A DNA stretch of 64,000 nucleotides. Origin: an uncultured bacterium. Lineage in GTDB: Bacteria > Desulfobacterota > BSN033 > UBA1163. Under the pieces are notes generated by a model. It was not told where the DNA came from and made no database searches. It was given only the letters and a program-made list of their open reading frames with translations. The stretch lies in contig CALLAL010000002.1 in NCBI GenBank assembly GCA_938002255.1, positions 22,422-86,421 on the forward strand, in the 5' to 3' direction. Shown here piece after piece: positions 29,707 through 42,614 of the stretch. Every line of letters starts with the position of its first letter. Within the stretch, counting starts at the first letter, position 1. The position numbers and the translations under genes were made by a program.

Positions 29707-30614
29707 CCTCTCTCTGCATCACGGTGTCTGACCGATAGAAAAACACCCTTTTTCGTCAATTCGGCCCGAAGCTTCTCAACCAGTTGGTTGACGATAACGA
29801 TAGAGCGATGCCTCCCGCCGGTACACCCGACAGCAATGGTTAAATGGGTTCTCCGCTCACGGAGATAGAAGGGGAGGAGGAATCGAATGAAGTTCTGGGT
29901 CTGTTCTAAGAATGCCTGTGTCTCCTCCCATTGTAAAAGATACTTGGCCACTTTGGGATCATCCCCCCTGAGCGATTTCAGTTCCTCAACGAAGTAGGGG
30001 TTAGGTAAAAACCGGACATCGAACATCAGATCCGCTTCGTAGGGAACGCCGAAGCTATATCCAAAAGAGAGAAAGGTCACCGTCAGATGGACACCTGTTC
30101 CCTGCTCCTGAACATACTGTTGGATCTTCTCTTTCAATTGATGAACGTTGAACTGGGAGGTATCGATGACCAGATTCGCCGTATCTCGAATCCCTGCGAG
30201 GCGTTCTCTTTCGAGCCGGATCCCTTCGAGAACCGACCCCCCTACTGCCAACGGATGCTGACGTCTCGTTTCACTATACCGTCTCGTCAGAACAGGATCG
30301 GAAGCATCCAGGAAAAGGATTTCGATAGGATACCCTTCCTTTCGAAGTCCCTCGATCATCTTTCTTGCATCTTCAAAAACATCGATCGGTCCTCTTGCAG
30401 ACATCGAACGGGATTCCGCTTCTCGGATATCCTCCACCACAGCCACTCTTGAAATCTTACCACCGGATTGTTCGCAGAGTTCAAGAAACTTAGGCAACAA
30501 AGGAAGAGGGAGGTTATCAACGCAGTAAAACCCAATATCCTCTAACGCCTTAATAGCTGTTGTTTTTCCTGACCCTGAAAGACCGCTGATGAGAATCACC
30601 CTGAGGCTCTTCAC
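29703..30614 (-). CDS. rapZ: RNase adapter protein RapZ
   Basis: 303 residues. Walker A GLSGSGKTTAIKALEDIGFYC, Walker-B-like region, FGYSFGVPYEADLMFDVRFLPNPYF, and the C-terminal GCTGGRHRSIVI. In enterobacteria RapZ controls decay of small RNAs for glucosamine-6-phosphate synthase; its role here is unknown. GTG start overlaps the hprK stop (GTGA). Confidence 0.93.
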   Translation of the reverse strand: MKSLRVILISGLSGSGKTTAIKALEDIGFYCVDNLPLPLLPKFLELCEQSGGKISRVAVVEDIREAESRSMSARGPIDVFEDARKMIEGLRKEGYPIEILFLDASDPVLTRRYSETRRQHPLAVGGSVLEGIRLERERLAGIRDTANLVIDTSQFNVHQLKEKIQQYVQEQGTGVHLTVTFLSFGYSFGVPYEADLMFDVRFLPNPYFVEELKSLRGDDPKVAKYLLQWEETQAFLEQTQNFIRFLLPFYLRERRTHLTIAVGCTGGRHRSIVIVNQLVEKLRAELTKKGVFLSVRHRDAERG

Positions 30615-31579
30615 TCCACCTCGCCCTCTACATCCACCCCTTGTTTCCCTTTCTCCCCCATCCTGGAAAGAAGTTTCTTTTCAAACTCCAGGGCAGAATC
30701 GTACCCCATCCTCTTCAGGAGATAGTTACGAGCGGCCACTTCGATGATGGTCGTTAAATTTCGCGCTGGAGTGACAGGAATTCTTAACATTGGGAGGTCC
30801 ACTCCAAGGATGGTATATTTCTCCTCCTCAAATCCGAGGCGATCGTACTCTTGTTGGGTATCCCACTCCACAAGTTCAAGGACTAATTCCACCTTCTTCT
30901 GTTCACGGATCGCCTCGACCCCGAAGAGACTCCGGATATTAATGATCCCCAGTCCTCGAACTTCCATATGGTGCTGAATGACTTCAAAGCCACTTCCAAT
31001 CAACTCGGTGGGAGAACGCTTACGAATCGAGACCATATCATCTGCCACAAGACGGTGCCCCCGGAGGATGAGGTCGAGGGCGCACTCACTTTTGCCGATT
31101 CCGCTCTTTCCGAGAAGGAGTACGCCAACGCCGAATACATCAATGAGCACCCCATGGAGACTCTGGGTTGCGGCCAATCGTTCCTCTAAAAACTTACTGA
31201 CCCTCTCAATAAAATCCGTTGAACTGAGGCTGGTTCGAAAGAGAGGGATTCCTTTATCGTCTGCATGGTGAAGAAGCATTTCAGGTATTTCGAGATTTCG
31301 GGTCACCACCAGACAAGAAAGCTCAAGATTACAAATCTGTCGGATGACCTCTTTTTGGAACTCAGGGGATAGGGTCTGAAAATAAGCCACTTCCGTATTC
31401 CCAAGAACTTGAAGCCTTTCGGGGTTGATGAATCGAGTATAGCCGGTCATGGCCAGTCCCATTTTTTGGACTTGGGGATGGGTGATCTTCTTTTTTAATC
31501 CCTTCCGGCCCGCCATCAGGGTCAACCCGAGATGAAAGTCTCTATCCTGATAAAGATCTTGAACCAAAAGGCCTTTCAT
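30611..31579 (-). CDS. hprK: HPr kinase/phosphorylase
   Basis: Phosphorylates HPr on Ser. Walker A GKSGIGKSECALDLILRGH, HPr kinase signature RGLGIINIRSLFG, N-terminal domain IQ-rich. Start ATG 31579 is favoured (GAAGGA upstream and family-like MKGLLVQDLYQ); the frame is open 16 codons further. Preceded directly by ptsN. Confidence 0.93.
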   Translation of the reverse strand: MKGLLVQDLYQDRDFHLGLTLMAGRKGLKKKITHPQVQKMGLAMTGYTRFINPERLQVLGNTEVAYFQTLSPEFQKEVIRQICNLELSCLVVTRNLEIPEMLLHHADDKGIPLFRTSLSSTDFIERVSKFLEERLAATQSLHGVLIDVFGVGVLLLGKSGIGKSECALDLILRGHRLVADDMVSIRKRSPTELIGSGFEVIQHHMEVRGLGIINIRSLFGVEAIREQKKVELVLELVEWDTQQEYDRLGFEEEKYTILGVDLPMLRIPVTPARNLTTIIEVAARNYLLKRMGYDSALEFEKKLLSRMGEKGKQGVDVEGEVE

Positions 31580-31630
31580 GCTGGATATCCTGCTGAAGGA
31601 AGGATCTCCTCCTTCCCTGGCCCACAATGA

Positions 31631-32092
31631 TTAATATCGTTCATCTTCTTCCTGAATGACTTCAAAGATCTCCCGTCGCGTTTGGGCCGTGATTAACTTT
31701 TTTTTAAAGGAGGAGTCTTTGACCAATTTAGCAATTCTTCCTAAAAGGTTCAGGTTTTCCACCGGTGAATTTTCTGGAGCCATGACCATAAAAAAGAGGT
31801 GGCAGGGCTTTTGATCGATGGCATCAAAATCAACACCGTGCGTCGAGCGGCCAAAAGAAAGCATGAAACGCTTCAATCCCCTTAAACGTCCATGAGGAAT
31901 GGCCACGCCTTCCCCAATGCCCGTTGATCCCAATCTTTCCCTTTCCAAAAGAATCTGAAGGAGTTCTTCGGGTGAAGAGACGCCACTGGGTTTAACCAGG
32001 AGGTCCGCCAATTCTTTCAATACAGAAGGTTTATCGGTTCCTTTCAGTTCCGGAAGAATCCATTCCTCTTTAAAAAAATCAAGAAGTTTCAT
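31631..32092 (-). CDS. ptsN: PTS IIA-like nitrogen regulatory protein
   Basis: 153 residues, EIIA-Ntr/fructose type. Phospho-His in GVAIPHGRL, LLDFFKEEWILPELKG at the N-terminus. Commonly linked to rpoN and hpf, as here (21 bp after hpf). Probably senses the phosphorylation state set by EI/HPr. Confidence 0.94.
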   Translation of the reverse strand: MKLLDFFKEEWILPELKGTDKPSVLKELADLLVKPSGVSSPEELLQILLERERLGSTGIGEGVAIPHGRLRGLKRFMLSFGRSTHGVDFDAIDQKPCHLFFMVMAPENSPVENLNLLGRIAKLVKDSSFKKKLITAQTRREIFEVIQEEDERY

Positions 32093-32112
32093 TGTCTTCT
32101 TCTATGAAGATT

Positions 32113-32655
32113 TCATTCCGCATAGGGAACCACCCATTCATAGCCCCCTTTTTTTCGATGTAGAGCATTCATCTCCCCAGAATTCGAATTGATAAAGAAC
32201 AGGGTGGTGTCATCCCTAAGTTTCATTTGAGCGACGGCTTCCTCAAGGGACATCGGTTTGGCAGGAATCTGTCTTCTTTTAATCTGGGAGGAAAGGGCCT
32301 GTTCTGTGAGTTCTTCGTCAGAGGGCGCAGGTTTCTGAAGCATGTTTTCTGAGACCACACGTTTCCCTCTTTTTCGTCTTGTCTTCTCTCGCTTTTCTCT
32401 GATTTGACGGTCCATTTTATCAGCCATGAGATCAATGGCAGCGTAAAGATCCCGATCTCTTCCCTCGCTGTTCAGGGTGAGACCATCGCTGAGGATGGTT
32501 AACTCTGCCGAGTGGCGAAACTTCTCGACCGAGAGAACCACATGGGCCTCTCTGGGATTCTCAATAAATTTTTTTAACCTTATGACCTTCTTCTTTACAT
32601 AATCTTTGATCCCTTCGTCAGGTTCCAGGTGTCGGAATGTCACGGCAATTTGCAT
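32113..32655 (-). CDS. hpf: Ribosome hibernation promoting factor, long form
   Basis: 180 residues: N-terminal S30AE/YfiA domain (1-100) and a C-terminal dimerisation domain (PMSLEEAVAQMKLRDDTTLFFINSNSGEMNALHRKKGG), i.e. the long HPF that makes 100S ribosome dimers. AAGGAG before ATG. Standard rpoN-hpf-ptsN order. Confidence 0.94.
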   Translation of the reverse strand: MQIAVTFRHLEPDEGIKDYVKKKVIRLKKFIENPREAHVVLSVEKFRHSAELTILSDGLTLNSEGRDRDLYAAIDLMADKMDRQIREKREKTRRKRGKRVVSENMLQKPAPSDEELTEQALSSQIKRRQIPAKPMSLEEAVAQMKLRDDTTLFFINSNSGEMNALHRKKGGYEWVVPYAE

Positions 32656-32711
32656 GGGTCTTCTCCTTTGTCTCTATGAATCATGTGGCCTGGTTTCTCG
32701 TTTCACCGGTT

Positions 32712-34163
32712 CTACACCACTTTTCTTCGTTCGCTCGATGACAGGATCTTCATCATCTCACGGTATTTTGAAATCGTTCTCCTCGCAATCGTAATATTCC
32801 TCTCCCTCAACATCTGGACCAATTTTTCATCGCTGTAAGGTTTTCTGGGATCCTCTTTGCTGATAATCTCTCTCAGCAGACTCTTCACACTTTCCGAGGC
32901 CATGGATTCCCCTTCTTTTGAAGGGATCCCTGCATTGAAAAAGAATTTCAATTCATAAATCCCCTGCGGCGTATGCATGTATTTATTGTTGGTGACCCGG
33001 CTGATCGTTGACTCATGCATTTGGATATCCTCGGCCACATCCCGAAGGACAAGAGGTTTGAGGTATTGAATCCCATGATCTAAAAAATCCCGCTGAAATT
33101 TGACAATGCTTTTGGCCACCTTGTAGATGGTTCTTTGGCGTTGGTCGATGCTCCGGATGAGCCATTGCGCAGAACGTAACTTTTCCTGGATGTACTTGCG
33201 ATCCTCCGATTGGCTGTTTCGGTTTTCGGTGAGGATGCGACGATAGTAAGGATTCACTTTCAATCGGGGAACGCCCTCGTCGTTTAGAGACACCACATAC
33301 TCCCCCTCCACCTTGTACACATAAACGTCCGGGATGATCTCTTGAACCACTTCTCCTCCGTAGGCTCTACCTGGTTTAGGCTCCAGTTTGGAGATGAGGT
33401 TCGCCGCTCGATTGACCCGCTCCACCGTAACGCCTAACCGTTTGGCAAGGGCCGGATAGTTTCGGTTCTTCAACAAAGCGAGGTGTTCCTGTACAATCTT
33501 TTCTGCGATGGAATCCCGAGGAGAGATCTGGCTCAACTGAATCAAGAGGCATTCTTTCAAATCCCTTGACGCTACTCCAACAGGATCAAACTGTTGGATC
33601 TTCTTTAAAACCTCTTCCACGTTCTCTAAAGGCATTCCAGACTCATTGACGAATTCTTCAAGGGAGGCTTTGAGATAGCCATCGTCATCCAGATTTCCGA
33701 TAATCCACAAACCCGCCTCCTTCTCCTCTTCGGTCAAATGGGAAAGCTGGAGTTGCCAAAGGAGGTGATCAAACAGAGTGGTGCTCTTCGTTAGAAAATT
33801 TTCGAACGAGGGTTTATCTTCGCCATCGGGTTCCCTCAGCCTGGAAACCGATGAAAGGTTATAATTTTCCAGATAATTTTCCCAATCAAATTCATCGGCC
33901 CCCTCTCCTTCGCCTTTCACTTCAGCTGTGTGTTCGGAGTTGGATACCGGTTCTCCTATGTTTTCACGATCCGTCTCGGACTCCCCATCCCCTTCTCTTT
34001 CTTCTTCAATCTCCTCGAGGAGAGGATTCTCTTTCATCTCCTGGCTGATCATCTCAACCAGTTCCAACCGGGTTAGCTGCAAGAGCTTGATCGCCTGCTG
34101 GAGCTGAGGAGTAATCACCAGTTGCTGAACAAGTTTGGGGGATTGTTTTAGTTCTAAAGCCAT
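32712..34163 (-). CDS. rpoN: RNA polymerase sigma-54 factor
   Basis: About 483 residues. N-terminal Gln-rich activator region (LVQQLVITPQLQQAIKLLQ), an acidic stretch (about 45-90), core-binding domain, helix-turn-helix and the C-terminal RpoN box ARRTISKYREM that reads the -24 element. ATG 34163 starts 1 nt after the lptB stop. A consensus -24/-12 promoter is present at 8156-8171. Confidence 0.96.
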   Translation of the reverse strand: MALELKQSPKLVQQLVITPQLQQAIKLLQLTRLELVEMISQEMKENPLLEEIEEEREGDGESETDRENIGEPVSNSEHTAEVKGEGEGADEFDWENYLENYNLSSVSRLREPDGEDKPSFENFLTKSTTLFDHLLWQLQLSHLTEEEKEAGLWIIGNLDDDGYLKASLEEFVNESGMPLENVEEVLKKIQQFDPVGVASRDLKECLLIQLSQISPRDSIAEKIVQEHLALLKNRNYPALAKRLGVTVERVNRAANLISKLEPKPGRAYGGEVVQEIIPDVYVYKVEGEYVVSLNDEGVPRLKVNPYYRRILTENRNSQSEDRKYIQEKLRSAQWLIRSIDQRQRTIYKVAKSIVKFQRDFLDHGIQYLKPLVLRDVAEDIQMHESTISRVTNNKYMHTPQGIYELKFFFNAGIPSKEGESMASESVKSLLREIISKEDPRKPYSDEKLVQMLRERNITIARRTISKYREMMKILSSSERRKVV

Positions 34164-34164
34164 C

Positions 34165-34959
34165 TCATTCAAATAGAGGGCCAGGTCCTTTTTCCCTAAC
34201 GCCTCGCTCCCTCTCTTCTTTCATTTCCATTTTTTTGTCTAACTGAAAACGGTCTCCTAAATAGATCTTCCTTGCTCTTGGACTTCGTGCAATCTCTTCG
34301 GGAGTTCCGGACTCTAACAAAACCCCTTCATTAAGGATATAGGCTCGATCACAGACGCCCAGGGTTTCCCTAACATTATGATCTGTTATTATAATTCCGA
34401 TGTTTTTCGTTTTCAATTGACGGATAATCGCTTGAATATCTAAAACAGCAATCGGGTCAATACCGGCAAAAGGTTCATCCAGCAGGATAAAAGAGGGAGA
34501 TAAGACCAAAGCCCTTGTGATCTCAACCCTCCTTCTCTCCCCTCCGGAGAGGCTATACGCTTTCTGTTTTCGAAGGGGGGCGAGACCCAATTCTTTTAAG
34601 AGGGCTTCCAAACGATCTCGTTTCTCCTCCTTAGACAGAGGGAGGGTCTCGAGAATCGCCATCAAGTTTTCTTCGACAGTTAGCTTCCTGAACACGGAAG
34701 GTTCCTGTGGAAGATACCCGATGCCTTTCCTCGCCCTTAAGTACATAGGAAGGTGAGTGATCTCCTCTCCGTTTAAAGTAAGAATTCCTGTATCCGGTCG
34801 AAGCAATCCGACAATCATGTAAAAGATGGTGGTTTTCCCGGCCCCATTAGGTCCTAACAGGCCCACGACTTCACCTCCTTCAATCTCGAGGCTGACATGA
34901 TCCACCACCTTCCGTCGTCGAAAAGACTTTGTTAACTCTTCACATTTAAGATGGGACAT
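34165..34959 (-). CDS. lptB: LPS export ABC transporter ATPase
   Basis: 264 residues, cytoplasmic ATPase of the Lpt machine. Walker [10 protein letters not shown], signature [11 protein letters not shown], Walker [13 protein letters not shown], switch His in [10 protein letters not shown]-terminal tail of 25 residues is charged. AAGGAGAG precedes ATG. Between lptA and rpoN, the standard neighbourhood. Confidence 0.95.
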   Translation of the reverse strand: MSHLKCEELTKSFRRRKVVDHVSLEIEGGEVVGLLGPNGAGKTTIFYMIVGLLRPDTGILTLNGEEITHLPMYLRARKGIGYLPQEPSVFRKLTVEENLMAILETLPLSKEEKRDRLEALLKELGLAPLRKQKAYSLSGGERRRVEITRALVLSPSFILLDEPFAGIDPIAVLDIQAIIRQLKTKNIGIIITDHNVRETLGVCDRAYILNEGVLLESGTPEEIARSPRARKIYLGDRFQLDKKMEMKEERERGVREKGPGPLFE

Positions 34960-35040
34960 CACTCTCCTTCATCAAAGGCCGAGGGTCATCGTTTAGAGTG
35001 CAGACCCTATGGCTTCGAACTCCGGCCTCCCTCCTCCAAA

Positions 35041-35574
35041 CTATTTTTTCCTTTCCTCTCGCGAGGGAGGGATAATCGTCGTGCTCACCCGTCCTCCCTT
35101 TCCTCCCTCGACAATGCTTCGTTCTTCATCAACCAAGTAAATCACCCGTTCTCCCCGGACGACATTCTCTCCTTCTCGGAGAGTGGCCTCTCCTTCGAGG
35201 ACAATCTTATTTTCATTCTGCAGGAAAATCGCTTTTTGACAGGTGGCGCGCCGATCCAGTTGAACGATTTTGACGTTGCCCGTTGCCACAATCTCCTTCA
35301 TCTTTTTCATTTCTGCATCGTAATAAACGACGACCATATTTGCATACAGGGTGGCCTCCTCCTGCTTGGCCACGACATTCCCTTTGAAGGTAATTCGATT
35401 CTGTTTCTGGTCTCCCTCGACCGTATCGGAGGTAATTTCAATCGGAGACCGGGATGTGGTAAATCCTAACCCCTTGGCTATGCCCCCTTTCCTCTCCTGA
35501 GCCAGTGCATGGGGGAGAAAGAAAACAGACCAACAGATCAGGAGAAGAAGGGTCTTTCTTTGAAGTGATCTCAT
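35041..35574 (-). CDS. lptA: LPS transport periplasmic protein LptA
   Basis: About 177 residues with signal peptide (LLLLICWSVFFLPHALA) and an OstA/LptA beta-jellyroll domain (PIEITSDTVEGDQKQNRITFKGNVVAKQ). Bridges LPS across the periplasm. Start ATG overlaps the lptC stop codon (ATGA). Confidence 0.9.
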   Translation of the reverse strand: MRSLQRKTLLLLICWSVFFLPHALAQERKGGIAKGLGFTTSRSPIEITSDTVEGDQKQNRITFKGNVVAKQEEATLYANMVVVYYDAEMKKMKEIVATGNVKIVQLDRRATCQKAIFLQNENKIVLEGEATLREGENVVRGERVIYLVDEERSIVEGGKGGRVSTTIIPPSREERKK

Positions 35575-36152
35575 CCTTTTCTTCCTCCCTTCCACTGAGT
35601 TTTGACCTGACCGAGTACCTTAAACGTTTTGGAATCCAGATCAATGAGCATTCCGATTCCAGTCAGGTGTATCTGTTCCCCTTCCAATTGAATGGGGTCC
35701 GATGTTTGGACCTGCTTCTTGGAATGTTGATAAGAAACCGAATGGGTTGTCAATCGGTATCCCTCCGCCGAAGTAAACGTCACATTCCCTGCCAATTCCA
35801 TATCTTTGGTTACTTGATGAATCTTCCCCTGATGACCGGTCAAAGTATAGATTCGCCCCTCTTTGGAATAATAGACGACTTTCACATCTTCTAACAAAAG
35901 CACGTTTTCTTCCTGATAATGAGAGAGGGTTTTGGCTTCAAGTTCCCAAATTTTTTGACCGTGTTTTTCCTCCACAAAATGAATCTTTTCCAGTCGCTGA
36001 TCCGCTCCTTCAGTGGAGATGACTCCATGGGCTTCTGTCCGTTCCAACGTCTGGTTTCTCTCCCGGAGATTAACCCACAGGCTGACCCCAACAACGCCAC
36101 CGAGGAGGAAAAGGGAGAGCAACATCGCTATCTTCAATCTTTTCATAGCCAT
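35571..36152 (-). CDS. lptC: LPS export protein LptC
   Basis: About 193 residues with one N-terminal membrane anchor (IAMLLSLFLLGGVVGVSLW) and a periplasmic LptC domain (GQKIWELEAKTLSHYQEEN, LTGHQGKIHQVTKDMELAGNV). Docks on LptBFG and passes LPS to LptA. Start chosen at ATG 36152, just past the kdsD stop; the frame is open further upstream into kdsD. Confidence 0.88.
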   Translation of the reverse strand: MAMKRLKIAMLLSLFLLGGVVGVSLWVNLRERNQTLERTEAHGVISTEGADQRLEKIHFVEEKHGQKIWELEAKTLSHYQEENVLLLEDVKVVYYSKEGRIYTLTGHQGKIHQVTKDMELAGNVTFTSAEGYRLTTHSVSYQHSKKQVQTSDPIQLEGEQIHLTGIGMLIDLDSKTFKVLGQVKTQWKGGRKG

Positions 36153-36162
36153 ACCAGAAGGC

Positions 36163-37137
36163 TTACACCACACCTGCTTTTAAAAGATCGTGGAGATGGA
36201 TGATGCCAATGGGCACTTTGTCTCCTGCCTTTTCAAATACAAAAAGGGAAGTAATCGAATACTCTTCCATTTTTTGAACGGCTTGAGCAGCAAGAGCGTC
36301 CTTCTCAATCCATTTGGGATTTCTCGTCATCACCGCAGCGGCAGTTCTTTGAAGGAGGTCTTCATATTTCTCAAGGGCCCGCCTCAGATCTCCATCGGTA
36401 ATGACGCCCACCAGATGACCCTCTTCATTACACACCGCTGTGACGCCCAGGCGTTTTGAAGTAATTTCAAAGATGACGTCTTTCATCAAGGCTCTCTCAA
36501 AGACCTTTGGAAAGGCCTCGCCGGAATGCATCAGTTCCACCACACGCAACAGAAGCCTCTTCCCTAAAGCACCTCCTGGATGAAGTAACGCAAAATCCTC
36601 TTTCTTGAATCCTCTCTTGACCATCAGGGCTACGGCCAGGGCATCGCCGATGGCAAGGGTGGCGGTTGTGCTCGCCGTGGGAGCCAGGTTCAAGGGACAG
36701 GCCTCCTCTTTGACCGCAATATCCAAATGTACATCTCCGGCAGTGGCAAGCGTTGATCTCTTGTTTCCAGTCAAAGCAATCAATCGATTCCCGTACCGCT
36801 TGAGAAGGGGAAGAACTTCTAGCAATTCTCGTGTCTCACCACTGTTTGAAATCCCGATCACCACATCTTCCTTCGCCAGCATCCCGAAATCTCCGTTTAA
36901 CCCCTCTGCCGGATGGAGAAAGAAGGCAGGAGTCCCTGTGCTGGCAAAGGTAGAAGCAATCTTCCTTCCTACCAACCCCGATTTTCCCATTCCCATCAGC
37001 ACGACCCTTCCCTTGCAATAGTAAAGAAGATCAACCGCTTTCGTAAATTGATCATCCAGCCTTTCCAACAGATCGAGAATAGATTGGGCTTCAATCCTCA
37101 AGACGCGTTTGGCCTCTTCAATTACATTCACATCCAT
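36163..37137 (-). CDS. kdsD: Arabinose-5-phosphate isomerase
   Basis: 324 residues; converts ribulose-5-P to arabinose-5-P, the first Kdo precursor. SIS domain (MGMGKSGLVGRKIASTFASTGTPAFFLHPAEGLNGDFG, GISNSGETRELLEVLP) followed by two CBS domains (about 200-324). KdsA and KdsC genes, often adjacent, are not present here. Confidence 0.94.
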   Translation of the reverse strand: MDVNVIEEAKRVLRIEAQSILDLLERLDDQFTKAVDLLYYCKGRVVLMGMGKSGLVGRKIASTFASTGTPAFFLHPAEGLNGDFGMLAKEDVVIGISNSGETRELLEVLPLLKRYGNRLIALTGNKRSTLATAGDVHLDIAVKEEACPLNLAPTASTTATLAIGDALAVALMVKRGFKKEDFALLHPGGALGKRLLLRVVELMHSGEAFPKVFERALMKDVIFEITSKRLGVTAVCNEEGHLVGVITDGDLRRALEKYEDLLQRTAAAVMTRNPKWIEKDALAAQAVQKMEEYSITSLFVFEKAGDKVPIGIIHLHDLLKAGVV

Positions 37138-37177
37138 GGTCTATCATCCCTTGCCTTTGGCTTCCCTTTTTTCCCTC

Positions 37178-40101
<2,924 letters not shown>

Positions 40102-40227
40102 TCCTTAACCCAATTCAAGAACTTCGTAAGATTTATCACAAAGGATTGGAAGTCCAAATTTAACGAATGGTAACGTATAATTTTTCTTTTGCGTCATTCG
40201 TTATCATTTGTGTGATTTATTCTTTTC

Positions 40228-40256
40228 TAAATATACCATAAACTTACAAATGTCAA
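40228..40256 (-). promoter_or_regulatory. Promoter of apgM-pyrG operon
   Basis: TTGACA (40256-40251), 17-bp spacer, TATTTA (40233-40228), leaving a ~120-nt A/T-rich leader to apgM in which no clear structure is seen. It starts the long minus-strand run. Confidence 0.6.
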
Positions 40257-40344
40257 ATGAAAAAGGGAAACTGAAAGCAAAAGATATGCCAATTCAAGGA
40301 GGGCTTTAAGCCATCAGAAGGGCTAGGAAAGGTCCACAATGCCT

Positions 40345-41481
40345 TTACCGGCGTATCTTTGGAAAGACGGTCCATCTCAAATAATGGACGATCCTCTCCA
40401 TTTCCATTCTTATCTCTCGCCGGATTCTTTCATCGGTATTAGGGGTAAAAGTGGACTTCCCTAATCGATCTTCAACGATCCCTTGTTTAGAGGCAAATTC
40501 AAGGTAGGCAGGAGGAAGTTTGTCCTCCAGTTCCACTCCATTCATGACCGCCCAGGCCAGAGCCCATGCCCTTGCTACATTGGACAGATCATATCCTCCC
40601 CCTCCTAAAGCAACCCAACGCGGGGCTAAGGTTTTGATCCGCCTTATCACTTTTTCAAAACCGTAGAGGGAGAGATGAAGGTGCGTTAACGGATCGCTTT
40701 CAAACGTATCCACTCCTAATTGGGTCACCACAATATCGGGAGAAAAATATTCGATCAATTCAGGAACAACCTCCTCAAATGCCCAGAGATAATTTTCGTC
40801 ATCCGTGTACGCCGGAAATGGAAGATTCACAGAAAACCCTTCTCCTTTGCCCCTGCCTATTTCATATTCAAACCCTGTGCCCGGAAAAAGTGAATCTCCC
40901 GATTCATGAAGGGAGATGGTAAGGACCTGATCGGTCTCGTAGAAGGCCTGCTGGACACCATCGCCATGATGGGCATCCAAATCGAGATACACCACCCTCA
41001 TCCCTCTTTGGACCAGCCTTGAGATTCCGATGACCGGATCATTAATGTAACAGAATCCAGACGCCCTTGCTCGCAGGGCGTGGTGCAGCCCACCGGCCAT
41101 GTTGAAGGCAATGGCTCCTTTCCCATCAGCGACAAAATCAACGGCCTGGAGTGTGGCACCGGTGATCAAAAGCGACCAATCGAAAAGACCTGGAAAGATC
41201 GGATTGTCCCCTGGACCAAGCCCGTACAGGTAAGCTTCTCCGATCCCCTGGCCACGATTTGCATACTTCAGAATCTCTATATACTCTTTGCTGTGGAAAA
41301 GGGCTAAATCTTTTTCTGTTGCTTTTTGGGTAGGAATAAGTTCAGCAGTAGGAATGTCCAAAAGCCCATAGGCCTTGATCAATTCGAAGGCCAGTTTAAG
41401 TCGAATCACCCGAAGGGGATGCATGGGCCCATAATCATAATCAAGATACGCATCGGTATAGATCAACGCATTCTTCAACAT
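40345..41481 (-). CDS. Histone-deacetylase-like amidohydrolase (AcuC family)
   Basis: 378 residues, class I HDAC-like zinc hydrolase. YLDLDAHHGDGVQQAFYET with Asp/His ligands, GGLHHALRARASGFCYIND, and LGGGGYDLSNVARAW. Probably removes acyl groups from protein lysines (AcuC deacetylates acetyl-CoA synthetase in Bacillus) or from small amides. 10 bp after thrC; a link to threonine synthesis is unclear. Confidence 0.9.
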   Translation of the reverse strand: MLKNALIYTDAYLDYDYGPMHPLRVIRLKLAFELIKAYGLLDIPTAELIPTQKATEKDLALFHSKEYIEILKYANRGQGIGEAYLYGLGPGDNPIFPGLFDWSLLITGATLQAVDFVADGKGAIAFNMAGGLHHALRARASGFCYINDPVIGISRLVQRGMRVVYLDLDAHHGDGVQQAFYETDQVLTISLHESGDSLFPGTGFEYEIGRGKGEGFSVNLPFPAYTDDENYLWAFEEVVPELIEYFSPDIVVTQLGVDTFESDPLTHLHLSLYGFEKVIRRIKTLAPRWVALGGGGYDLSNVARAWALAWAVMNGVELEDKLPPAYLEFASKQGIVEDRLGKSTFTPNTDERIRREIRMEMERIVHYLRWTVFPKIRR

Positions 41482-41491
41482 AAAAGAGGCC

Positions 41492-42556
41492 TTAAAGGTT
41501 AAGGTATTCCAGTACAGCCTCTTTCTTTGGAGGCAGAGAAGTGGGTTTTTCTAAGACTCGAATAGCAATATCTGGGTCTTTTAGGCCATGACCGGTAATC
41601 GTCAGGACAATGACGTCGTCTTTCTTGAAAAATCCCTTTCGATTTAATTTCAGGATCCCTGCCAGGGAAGCTGCAGAAGCCGGTTCGCAGAATATTCCCT
41701 CCAAACCAGCCAGCATCTGATAGGCCTTTAAAATCTCCTCATCACTTACCGTATCAATTAGGCCACCTGATTCATCCCTGGCTGCCACGGCCTGTTTCCA
41801 ACTTGCCGGATTGCCAATTCGGATAGCGGTGGCAATCGTTTCTGGGTTCTCCACGACCTTTCCTCTTACAATGGGAGCCGCACCCTCAGCCTGAAACCCT
41901 AACATTTTGGGGAGTGTTTCTACCCTTCCCTTCTCCCAATATTCTTTATATCCTTTCCAGTAGGCGGTGATGTTACCGGCATTTCCCACCGGAAGACAAT
42001 GATAGGAAGGAACAAATCCAAGATGGTCAATCACTTCGAAAGCTGCGGTCTTTTGACCTTCGATCCGATTGGGATTGAGCGAGTTGACGAGTGTTACGGG
42101 CTCGGTTTCAGCGATCTCCCTGACGATGTTTAGAGCCTCATCAAAATTACCTTCAATCTGAATCACACGGGCTCCATGAGCCATCGCCTGAGATAACTTC
42201 CCGAGGGCGATCTTCCCCTCTGGAATGAGAACATACGATTTCATGCCTGCTCGCGACGCATAGGCAGCGGCTGAGGCAGAGGTGTTGCCGGTCGAAGCAC
42301 AGAGGATGGCTTTGGAACCCTGTTCCTTTGCCATAGAGACGGCAACCGTCATTCCTCTGTCCTTAAATGAACCTGTCGGATTCAACCCTTCATATTTGAA
42401 GTAGAGCTGGATTCCTGAGAGAATTTCTTGACTGATCCTTGAAGATGAAATGAGAGGCGTATCCCCTTCGAGAAGGGTAATCACACTGGTTTCTTTCATT
42501 GCAGGTAAATGATTTCGATACTCCCTGATTACGCCACGCCACATGCCTTTCTCCAT
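41492..42556 (-). CDS. thrC: Threonine synthase
   Basis: PLP enzyme making threonine from phosphohomoserine; 354 residues of the short (bacillus/archaeal) type. PLP Lys in NPTGSFKDRGMTVAV, CASTGNTSASAAAYASRAG, LPVGNAGN phosphate loop. 58 bp after hom. Confidence 0.94.
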   Translation of the reverse strand: MEKGMWRGVIREYRNHLPAMKETSVITLLEGDTPLISSSRISQEILSGIQLYFKYEGLNPTGSFKDRGMTVAVSMAKEQGSKAILCASTGNTSASAAAYASRAGMKSYVLIPEGKIALGKLSQAMAHGARVIQIEGNFDEALNIVREIAETEPVTLVNSLNPNRIEGQKTAAFEVIDHLGFVPSYHCLPVGNAGNITAYWKGYKEYWEKGRVETLPKMLGFQAEGAAPIVRGKVVENPETIATAIRIGNPASWKQAVAARDESGGLIDTVSDEEILKAYQMLAGLEGIFCEPASAASLAGILKLNRKGFFKKDDVIVLTITGHGLKDPDIAIRVLEKPTSLPPKKEAVLEYLNL

Positions 42557-42614
42557 TGCGGATTTGAGATTGGGGGATTTAATTTACTGTCCCGCAATCT
42601 TCATCAACCCCCGA

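Noticed and set aside
34963..35040. Possible tRNA-like sequence between lptB and lptA (GGCTTCGAACTCC)
   Set aside because: No acceptor or anticodon stem can be formed.
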